A stretch of 64,000 nucleotides of DNA from JAAFHB01 sp942493325. GTDB lineage: Bacteria > Bacteroidota > Bacteroidia > Bacteroidales > Prolixibacteraceae. The position numbers and the translations under genes are program-made. The stretch is from positions 5,022,001 to 5,086,000 of the forward strand of contig OW818689.1 in NCBI GenBank assembly GCA_942493325.1. The letters are read 5' to 3'. A model generated the notes under the pieces. That model saw only the letters and a program-made list of their open reading frames with translations. It had not been told where the DNA came from and ran no database searches. Positions 26,895 through 33,503 of this stretch are shown here, in pieces. The stretch's first letter is position 1. Every line of letters starts with the position of its first letter.

Positions 26895-27403
26895 ATGAAA
26901 AAATTTATTCACTTACTCATTGTATTAGTTATTTTGAATACTGCTTGTTTGCCAAAAAAACGAACAAACTACATTTAATTCAGGTAACTATTCCGATGAC
27001 CTCTCTCCTGAAATGAAAGATTCTGTGACAAAAGAAATCATGGAACTAACGACCAACTGGGCAAAAGCACAAAGTAGTAAGGATGCCGATAAGGCAATCG
27101 AATTGTGGGGACAATTCCTCTGATCTGATGTTTGCCGAAAACGGCGTATTCTTCCCAAGCCGCGATTCAATCCATTCGTACCTAAAAAGTTTTTACCAGT
27201 CAGCTTCCTCAATGGATTTGCAGTGGAAACAACGGGTGGTTATTCCATTGTCAATAAATGCCGCTACAATGTCCGGCTACTTTCATGCCAAAGCCGTGTT
27301 TAAAACGGGTGATATTTTTGATATAAATTCTATGTTCACCGGGGTTTTTGTCAGGAAAAACAAATAGTGGGTGATGATAAATGGACATGAGTCATTCAAA
27401 TAA
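26895..27403 (+). pseudogene. DUF4440/SnoaL-like lipoprotein gene with two frameshifts and a nonsense codon
   Basis: Starts MKKFIHLLIVLVILNTAC, a clean lipoprotein signal. The frame breaks first in an A7 run (about 26956), continues in another frame with EMKDSVTKEIMELTTNWAK, shifts again at TGGGGAC (about 27105), continues with DLMFAENGVFFPSRDSIHS, and meets TAG at 27365-27367. After that TAG the same frame still reads WVMINGHESFK and a final TAA. Joined, the parts give a complete DUF4440-type protein, so the gene is decayed. Confidence 0.8.
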
Positions 27404-27490
27404 ATAACAATACAACAGTCAAGTCGGAAGATTTATTCTTGATCCGGAACCTTTTATGGCCACAGCCAACTGCAATTGATAGCTAAATCG

Positions 27491-27575
27491 AATTGTTAAA
27501 CTGTTGAAAAACAGAAAAAAGCTTGTTGCAAGCACCAAAAAGGATAGAAATATTTTGTATTTTTATTTGTGATTT
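27491..27575 (+). repeat. Right copy of the 85-bp direct repeat; regulator leader
   Basis: Partner of 18855-18939. Here it directly precedes the ATG (27582) of a truncated AraC-type gene. It contains two potential hairpins, CTGTT-GAAA-AACAG and GCTTG-TTG-CAAGC, and a TATTTTG that may be part of a -7 element. Confidence 0.85.
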
Positions 27576-27581
27576 AAAAAT

Positions 27582-27878
27582 ATGAATACTCATTCCATTG
27601 ATGAGAACCCTTTTTTAAACCGTCTGACTAAAATTACGGAAGACAATCTTACCAACGATCAGTTTGGGGTTACCGAACTCGCCCGGGAGATGGGAATGAG
27701 CCGTTCGTATGTTCATCGTCATTTAAAAGCCCTTACCAACCAGTCAGAAACTGGTTATAAGTCTTTCAAGTTTTACAACCTGAACAAACATGTTGTTAAT
27801 TTTCTTTATATATTTGTGTTTGTTATCACTAATTTGTGTAGTAATTTCACAGGAAATATCACAAAGAATAACCATTGA
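27582..27878 (+). pseudogene. AraC-type regulator truncated after the first helix-turn-helix
   Basis: The first 54 codons (ENPFLNRLTKITEDNLTN, FGVTELAREMGMSRSYVHR, HLKALTNQS) are the start of an AraC-family DNA-binding domain as found in Bacteroidota regulators. After about base 27745 homology stops and the frame runs on through AT-rich sequence to 27878. The second helix-turn-helix and the remainder are missing, so the product is probably non-functional. Confidence 0.75.
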
Positions 27879-28080
27879 TCCGGATGTATGTCACGGAAAA
27901 CCAACTACTCGCGGACTTCGTTATCCAGTTGACAATATGCTTGAATTAATGGCATCAGGAATGTCTGTAGATGAGTTGTTGACTGATTATCCTGATCTTG
28001 AGAAAGCGGATTTTCTTGCTTGTATTGATTATGCGGATAAATTAACCCGAATAAAAAGCATTTATAGACATGCATCATGA
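27790..28080 (+). CDS. DUF433 antitoxin-like protein
   Basis: The conserved part runs from about residue 25: RITIDPDVCHGKPTTRGL, then RYPVDNMLELMASGMSVDEL and LTDYPDLEKADFLACI, the full DUF433 domain. DUF433 proteins are usually the antitoxin in pairs with DUF5615 PIN-like toxins, as here; the downstream ATG overlaps this stop (ATGA). The hydrophobic first 24 codons after ATG 27790 are odd for the family, and a TATATTTG (27809-27816) promoter element lies inside them, so the true start is probably later, perhaps a non-ATG codon. Confidence 0.75.
   Translation: MLLIFFIYLCLLSLICVVISQEISQRITIDPDVCHGKPTTRGLRYPVDNMLELMASGMSVDELLTDYPDLEKADFLACIDYADKLTRIKSIYRHAS
27809..27816 (+). promoter_or_regulatory. 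-7 promoter element in front of the DUF433 gene
   Basis: TATATTTG matches TAnnTTTG. It lies within the doubtful N-terminal extension of DUF433, implying a start codon after about 27823. Confidence 0.45.
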
Positions 28081-28304
28081 AGTTTATTGTCGATGCTCAG
28101 TTGCCAATTTCTTTATCCAACCTATTGAAATCGAGAGGTCACGATTCAATACATACTCTTGACTTACCAACCAAAAATAAATCGAAGGACTATTTTATAA
28201 TAAGTGCAATTGGATTTTTTAATGATTGCTGCTGGCATTTAGTGGCTGGCTGCTGGCAGATTCGCTTACAAAAAAATAGAAGCTATGTTAACTTTAAATT
28301 ATAG
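28077..28304 (+). pseudogene. DUF5615 PIN-like toxin, 3' truncated
   Basis: The first about 40 codons (MKFIVDAQLPISLSNLL, SRGHDSIHTLDLPTKNK) are the canonical start of DUF5615 PIN-like toxins with the first catalytic Asp (D6). After about 28200 the family sequence ends, and the frame runs into the CTGGC-rich inverted repeat (28228-28358). The remaining acidic residues of the PIN active site are lost, so the toxin should be dead. It overlaps DUF433 by 4 bp. Confidence 0.7.
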
Positions 28305-28358
28305 GAGTCAATTATTTTGCACTATCATGCCAGTTGCCAAAAGCCAGCTGCTTAATGC
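28228..28358. repeat. Inverted-repeat element in the toxin gene
   Basis: Left arm 28235-28259 (GCATTTAGTGGCTGGCTGC...) and an imperfect reverse complement at 28327-28358 (TGCCAGTTGCC, AAGCCAGCTGC, AATGC), separated by about 67 bp. It begins where toxin homology ends, so it may be a small mobile or recombination element that truncated the gene. No protein is encoded. The rest of the 28305-28467 spacer shows nothing. Confidence 0.5.
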
Positions 28359-28467
28359 ATAACCCAATTAAAGCAGTTTGCAGATTTCCCCGCACAATTC
28401 GTCAATGAACCAAAATTTCCGGCGGCGATAGCTTCAAACCATTCCGGTTCTGAATTGTTCTTTAACC

Positions 28468-30483
28468 ATGAATATACAGAACAGATTATCACAGGCAAGC
28501 AGTCCCTATCTCCGGCAACATGCCGGCAATCCTGTCGACTGGTACGAATGGGGCGAAGAGGCTTTATCAAAAGCACAGAAAGAAAACAAACCACTGATAA
28601 TCAGTATCGGGTATGCCGCGTGTCACTGGTGCCATGTCATGGCTCATGAATCTTTTTCGGATGAAGGTATTGCCAGGTTTATGAATGAACACTTTGTTTG
28701 TATAAAAGTGGACCGCGAAGAGCGACCCGACATCGATCATATTTATATGGAGGCTGCACAGCTGTTAACAGGGCGTGGCGGATGGCCGCTTAACGCCTTT
28801 GCCCTCCCTGACGGCAGGCCCTTTTATGCCGGCACCTACTTCCCACCTGATCAGTGGCTGGATGTCGTAAAACAATTAAACCACCTGTTTGAGACACAAT
28901 ACGACAGGGTTTTGCATTCCGCAAAAGTTCTTACCGAAGGAATCCGGTTAAATCCTGTTCCAGAAATATCCGATCCAAAGCCCTTAACACCCGACGAATA
29001 CCACACAACTTTCAGGAATCAGATCAGTTCAATTGATTTCGAACACGGCGGCTACAAGGGTGCTCCCAAATTTATGATGCCCAACAGCCTGGAATTGCTT
29101 CTTCAATACCATTACCTTACCGGGGAACAACAGGCGCTCGATGCGGTAACTGTTACACTCGATGCGATGGCCAAAGGGGGTATTTACGATCAGATTGGCG
29201 GCGGTATCGCGCGCTATTCAACAGATCAGTACTGGAAAGTGCCCCATTTCGAGAAAATGCTTTACGACAACGCCCAGTTGATCACTCTGTATGCACATGC
29301 CTTTCAACTTACCAATAAGCCATTGTATGCTGAAATCGTGGAACAAACCATCGCATTTGCAGCGCGGGAATTGCTGGATGGACAGGGAGGATTTTACGCG
29401 TCAATAGATGCGGACAGTGAACATGAGGAAGGTAAATTCTATGTCTGGCCAAAAAAGGAAATTGAATCGGTTTTGGACGCTGCCACCGCTGATATTGTGT
29501 GCCGTTTTTACCGGATCACCAATGAAGGAAACTGGGAGCCCGGTAAAAATATTCTGTTTTATACCGTTGATAAATCTGTCTTCGCCGGAGAATACGGAAT
29601 TTCAGAAACTGAATTAAACGTGATTTTGAGAAAAGCCAACCGGACGTTACTCGAACATCGCAACCAACGCATCCGGCCCGCAACCGATGATAAAATTCTT
29701 ACTTCCTGGAACGCACTGATGATATCGGGTTACGTGAATGCCTATAAGGCGCTGGGCAAAGAACAATATCTTGAAGGGGCACTAAGGACAGCCCGCTTCC
29801 TGGAGACAAATATGTTGCAGGAGAGTGGATTGCTGTTTCGTGTTTACAGGGATCAAAAGGTAACCACCCAAGGCTTCCTGGACGATTATGCACTCCTTGC
29901 CGACGCGTACATCAGCCTTTACCAAGTGACATTCGATCTGCACTGGTTACAACTGAGTCAACTTTTAGCTGACTATGTGCTTACGCATTTTGCCGATACC
30001 GGAAACCACCTGTTTTTCTACACGTCTGACCTGGCAAAACAACTGGTTGCCCGCAAACACGAGCTATTGGACAATGTGATACCGGCATCGAATTCTGTAT
30101 TTGCGCATGTGTTGCATAAACTGGGGATTTTGTTTGAAAATTCAGGGTATTCGCTCACAGCCGGGAAAATGATTCTCAAAATAAGGAGTGAAATTGGCAG
30201 TCATGGCATTTATTATTCAAACTGGGCTATGCTTTTGGGAAAACTGGTTTATCCGGTATTTGAAGTGGCTATCCTGGGTGAAGATGCGCTGCCTGTTAAC
30301 CTCCGGATTCAGGAAAAATATTTACCGGATGCGGTTTTTGCCGGAGGAGTAAATGAGAATTTGCCACTTCTCAGGCATCGGTTAATCGCAGATAAAACGG
30401 TAATTTATGTATGTCAGGATAAAACCTGCGAACGGCCGGTTTATACTGCAGATGATGCATTATCGCTGATTATCAGGCGTTGA
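28468..30483 (+). CDS. Thioredoxin-domain protein of the YyaL/SPATA20 family
   Basis: 671 residues. The N-terminal DUF255 thioredoxin-like domain (about 1-165) has the family motif ACHWCHVM (C52, C55) and LDRDERPD-like KVDREERPDID. The rest is an (alpha/alpha)6-barrel-like region similar to N-acylglucosamine 2-epimerases (GGIARYSTDQYWKVPHFEK, DDKILTSWNALMI). Cytoplasmic, no signal peptide. Its reaction is not established. Full length for the family and monocistronic; a tRNA gene lies convergent downstream. Confidence 0.92.
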   Translation: MNIQNRLSQASSPYLRQHAGNPVDWYEWGEEALSKAQKENKPLIISIGYAACHWCHVMAHESFSDEGIARFMNEHFVCIKVDREERPDIDHIYMEAAQLLTGRGGWPLNAFALPDGRPFYAGTYFPPDQWLDVVKQLNHLFETQYDRVLHSAKVLTEGIRLNPVPEISDPKPLTPDEYHTTFRNQISSIDFEHGGYKGAPKFMMPNSLELLLQYHYLTGEQQALDAVTVTLDAMAKGGIYDQIGGGIARYSTDQYWKVPHFEKMLYDNAQLITLYAHAFQLTNKPLYAEIVEQTIAFAARELLDGQGGFYASIDADSEHEEGKFYVWPKKEIESVLDAATADIVCRFYRITNEGNWEPGKNILFYTVDKSVFAGEYGISETELNVILRKANRTLLEHRNQRIRPATDDKILTSWNALMISGYVNAYKALGKEQYLEGALRTARFLETNMLQESGLLFRVYRDQKVTTQGFLDDYALLADAYISLYQVTFDLHWLQLSQLLADYVLTHFADTGNHLFFYTSDLAKQLVARKHELLDNVIPASNSVFAHVLHKLGILFENSGYSLTAGKMILKIRSEIGSHGIYYSNWAMLLGKLVYPVFEVAILGEDALPVNLRIQEKYLPDAVFAGGVNENLPLLRHRLIADKTVIYVCQDKTCERPVYTADDALSLIIRR

Positions 30484-30510
30484 TAATCGGACTGCACATT
30501 AAAATTACAT

Positions 30511-30542
30511 AAAAAAAGAGGTCAACTTTCGATTGATCTCTT
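30511..30542 (-). terminator. Terminator of the tRNA-His transcript
   Basis: Read on the minus strand, AAGAGATCAA pairs with TTGACCTCTT (one G-T/A-C irregularity) around a CGAAAG loop and is followed by TTTTTTT. It lies 6 bp after the tRNA 3' end. Confidence 0.7.
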
Positions 30543-30548
30543 AATAAG

Positions 30549-30623
30549 GGTGGAAGATGGGGCTTGAACCCACGACCTCCGGAACCACAATCCGGCGCTC
30601 TAACCAGCTGAGCTACATCCACC
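30549..30623 (-). tRNA. tRNA-His (GTG)
   Basis: On the minus strand: G-1, acceptor arm GTGGATG, D-stem GCTC/GAGC, anticodon stem CCGGA/TCCGG around TTGTGGT (anticodon GTG), T-arm GTGGG-TTCAAGC-CCCAT, acceptor CTTCCAC and discriminator C73 that pairs with G-1, the mark of tRNA-His. One acceptor pair (6-67) is a T-T mismatch. The CCA end is not encoded. Confidence 0.93.
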
Positions 30624-30821
30624 ATTTAGCGGTTGCAAATATAGAGAATGTTTTCTGATTCATGCCACTGATACATGAAAAAAATGCGCTGGTTGTTAAT
30701 TGGCTGTAAATCTGGATGATGCAACTAATTGACTCCTGCCAACGCTCATATCCGCAAAAAAGAAGGGTGGTTACAGCGGTATTGTTAACTTTGTTTCCCG
30801 GTATTAATTTTTAATAAACAG

Positions 30822-31541
30822 ATGGATTATTTACTCGACAATCCCGAGGCTGATCGGATATTCCAGGAGATCTTATCAAAGATAAAACCTTTACAAAATG
30901 CAGAGGTGGTTAATTCCATGCAAAAAAGGGGTCTCGACTATAAAGTAAACTTTGGTGTTTCAATTCCGTTGCTTCGGCAACTGGCTTCAGAATACCAGAA
31001 AAATCACCTGGTGGCATTGAAGTTATGGAATAAGCAGTGGCGCGAGTCAATGATTTTGGCAACCCTTATTGAAGATCCCGATAAAGTAACTGAAAATCAG
31101 ATGGATTTCTGGGTAAAGAATTTCCCGACAATAGAAATTGCAGAACAGGCTGCTATGAATTTATTTTCCAAAACCGCAATGGCCTGGCAAAAGGCTTTCG
31201 AATATTGTCTGGGCAAAAAATTACTGGTTAAGATTGTAGGTTTATTAATGATCGGACGATTAGCCCTTACTGACCGGGACACTCCCGACGAAGCTTTCGA
31301 TCCTTTTTTTGAACTGATGCCTCCACTCTCAAAAGATCCTCAACTGGCGGTTGTTTTTTCGAGGGTGTATATTCAGATTGGCATGCGTAATCTGAATTTA
31401 AACCAGGTTGCGATCCGTCATGCAAATATTCTCAAAACAATTGATTCGCAAACAGCCCGGGAAAGTGCGGAACATATCCTTAATCAACTCGACTGTGATG
31501 ATGCCCGGCAAATCGTGATAAGGCGGCAGGTGATTAAATAA
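30822..31541 (+). CDS. DNA alkylation repair (AlkD-like) HEAT-repeat protein
   Basis: 239 residues, all-alpha with HEAT-like repeats of the PF08713 DNA alkylation repair family (FGVSIPLLRQLASEYQ, ESMILATLIEDPDKVT, FPTIEIAEQAAMNLF). AlkD-type proteins excise N3/N7-alkylated purines without base flipping. Whether this branch is catalytic is uncertain; the Asp typical of AlkD is not securely placed. The following GNAT gene starts 97 bp later. Confidence 0.78.
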   Translation: MDYLLDNPEADRIFQEILSKIKPLQNAEVVNSMQKRGLDYKVNFGVSIPLLRQLASEYQKNHLVALKLWNKQWRESMILATLIEDPDKVTENQMDFWVKNFPTIEIAEQAAMNLFSKTAMAWQKAFEYCLGKKLLVKIVGLLMIGRLALTDRDTPDEAFDPFFELMPPLSKDPQLAVVFSRVYIQIGMRNLNLNQVAIRHANILKTIDSQTARESAEHILNQLDCDDARQIVIRRQVIK

Positions 31542-31638
31542 CTGAATAATAAGGTTGTAAACTTCTTTTACTGATTTTTTTTGAACACACATTTAAAATA
31601 ACTAATTTCACCTCCCAAATCAGACCTGTTTATTTTCT

Positions 31639-32847
31639 ATGGAAGTTATTGAAGTAAAAGATAATAGCACAACGAAAGCTTTTCATAAAGTTACCCGTGA
31701 AATCTATAAAGACGATCAGAATTGGGTGCCGCCTTTGGAAGCGCTGGAGGATGCAGCCTTTGATCCTGCGAAAAATGCGTTTTATAAACATGGCGACGGA
31801 ATTCGCTGGGTTTTAATAAATGACGATGGAAAAGCAATAGGGAGGATTGGCGCATTTTTTAACGAGAACAGGGCCTATACGTTTACTCAGCCAACGGGTG
31901 GTTGTGGCTATTTTGAATGCATCAATGATCAGGCGGCTGCAAATCTATTGTTCGACACTGCCAAAAACTGGCTGACAGCCCACGGCATGGAAGCGATGGA
32001 TGGTCCGGTTAATTTTGGTGAGAACCTGGTTAACTGGGGATTGCTTGTTGAGGGATTTATGCCGCAGGGTTTCGGCATGCCTTATAACAAGCCTTATTAT
32101 CTGCAACTGTTCGAAAATTACGGTTTTAAAGTATATTTTGAGCAATACAGTTATCACCTCAATCTCAGGGAACCCTTTCCCGAACGATTCTGGAAAATTG
32201 CCGAATGGGTCGCCAAAAAGCCCAATTTCAGGTTTGAGCATGTTAGGTTTGATAATATTGAAAAATACATCCAGGATTTTGTAAAGATTTATGAACAAGC
32301 CTGGGCACGACACGATAATCACAGGTCTGTTGATCTTGATGATATCCGCGGGATGATGAAAATTGCGAAGTTCATTGCTGAGGAAGAGTTTATCTGGTTT
32401 GCCTATTATAATGATGAGCCGGTTCTTCTTTTCGGAATGATCCCTGACTGGAACCAGATTTTGAAGAAGTTGAATGGTAAGATAAATTGGTGGAGTCTGC
32501 TGAAGTTTGCCTGGTATAAAAAAATCAGGACAATCACGCGGTCGCGGATATTAATTATGGGAGTGGTCCCTAAATTCCAGGGAACGGGACTTGAGTCCGC
32601 AGTTTTCTGGCACATGGATAAGGTAATGAAGCGAAAATTGTGGATTAATGAGGTCGAACTGTCGTGGGTGGGTGATTTCAATCCCAAAATGATGGCGATT
32701 TATCAATCTGTTGGTGGCGTTCATGCGAAGACACATTACACAATGCGGTATCTTTTCGATCGTTCTGTCCCGTTTGAGCGTGCCCCGATGCTGATGACAG
32801 AGGCTTTGTCAGACAAAGTTAAGAAAAGGCAGAGCGCCGGAATCTGA
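31639..32847 (+). CDS. YghO-like GNAT-fold protein
   Basis: 402 residues. Opening MEVIEVKDNSTTKAFHKVTR, WVPPLEALEDAAFDP and the central GPVNFGENLVNWGLLVEG and MPYNKPYYLQLFENYGFK are characteristic of a conserved family (YghO and relatives) with two fused acetyltransferase-like domains; the second has ILIMGVVPKFQGTGLESAV in place of the acetyl-CoA loop. No substrate is known. No signal peptide. Confidence 0.75.
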   Translation: MEVIEVKDNSTTKAFHKVTREIYKDDQNWVPPLEALEDAAFDPAKNAFYKHGDGIRWVLINDDGKAIGRIGAFFNENRAYTFTQPTGGCGYFECINDQAAANLLFDTAKNWLTAHGMEAMDGPVNFGENLVNWGLLVEGFMPQGFGMPYNKPYYLQLFENYGFKVYFEQYSYHLNLREPFPERFWKIAEWVAKKPNFRFEHVRFDNIEKYIQDFVKIYEQAWARHDNHRSVDLDDIRGMMKIAKFIAEEEFIWFAYYNDEPVLLFGMIPDWNQILKKLNGKINWWSLLKFAWYKKIRTITRSRILIMGVVPKFQGTGLESAVFWHMDKVMKRKLWINEVELSWVGDFNPKMMAIYQSVGGVHAKTHYTMRYLFDRSVPFERAPMLMTEALSDKVKKRQSAGI

Positions 32848-32883
32848 TCAAATAAAAATTTTCAAAATCTTTAAAAAATGCTA

Positions 32884-32913
32884 TTGCACATTATTGAAGT
32901 ATGCTTATCTTTG
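32884..32913 (+). promoter_or_regulatory. Bacteroidota-type promoter of rpmE2
   Basis: TTG (32884-32886), a 19-bp spacer and TATCTTTG (32906-32913), i.e. both -33 and -7 elements of the Bacteroidota consensus with standard spacing. Expected transcription start near 32919, leaving a leader of about 120 nt. Confidence 0.8.
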
Positions 32914-32918
32914 CAACC

Positions 32919-33041
32919 CATTAGGCAAGAGTTTTGGAACAGGTTATAAAAGCACTCAGGAAATAGCGTAATGAGTTCTTGCAAGCGAAGGTCATTCAGA
33001 CGATTTTATTGAGGCAAATAAAAAAAATAAATATAATTCAC
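32919..33041 (+). promoter_or_regulatory. Long 5' leader of rpmE2, possible regulatory RNA
   Basis: About 120 nt between the predicted transcription start and the ATG. GCAAGA (near 32925) can pair with TCTTGC (near 32980). Ribosomal protein L31 genes often have leaders for autogenous control; a similar role is possible but not shown here. Confidence 0.35.
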
Positions 33042-33305
33042 ATGAAAAAGGGAATACATCCGGAAAGTTATCGGCTGGTAGCATTTAAAGATATGTCGAA
33101 CGAGCATACCTTTCTTACCAGGTCATCAGCTGCATCAAAAGAAACGATTGAGATTGATGGCGTTGAGTATCCACTAATAAAGGTGGAAATTTCAAATACT
33201 TCCCATCCGTTTTATACAGGTAAAATGAAGCTTGTCGATACTGCGGGACGTGTTGATAAGTTCCTCACACGCTACTCCAAGCATATGGATAAACGCAAAC
33301 AATAA
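33042..33305 (+). CDS. rpmE2: Ribosomal protein bL31 type B
   Basis: 87 residues from ATG 33042; the reading frame is open further upstream but MKKGIHPESYRLV is the conserved start. Contains FKDMSNEHTFLTRSS, PLIKVEISNTSHPFYTGK and the KFLTRYSKH end of L31. There is no cysteine at all, so this is the zinc-independent type B. Component of the 50S subunit. A good promoter lies upstream and a terminator follows at once, so it is monocistronic. Confidence 0.96.
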   Translation: MKKGIHPESYRLVAFKDMSNEHTFLTRSSAASKETIEIDGVEYPLIKVEISNTSHPFYTGKMKLVDTAGRVDKFLTRYSKHMDKRKQ

Positions 33306-33322
33306 ATCCTTTAAACAGGTTG

Positions 33323-33356
33323 AAAACCCCGTATTTGAACAATACGGGGTTTTTTG
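33323..33356 (+). terminator. Terminator of rpmE2
   Basis: AACCCCGTAT (33325-33334) pairs perfectly with ATACGGGGTT (33342-33351), 7-base loop, followed by TTTTT. Confidence 0.93.
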
Positions 33357-33503
33357 TTGTTTTATCCGGGTATGGTTACGGCTGACAGAATGCCATTTTT
33401 TGTATGGGAAAGAGTGTAATCGTTTTTGGCACATGAATTGTACAGTATCTAATCTCATATATAGGTGAGATCGGAGGCATATTGTCATTCCATAAAAAGA
33501 CAC

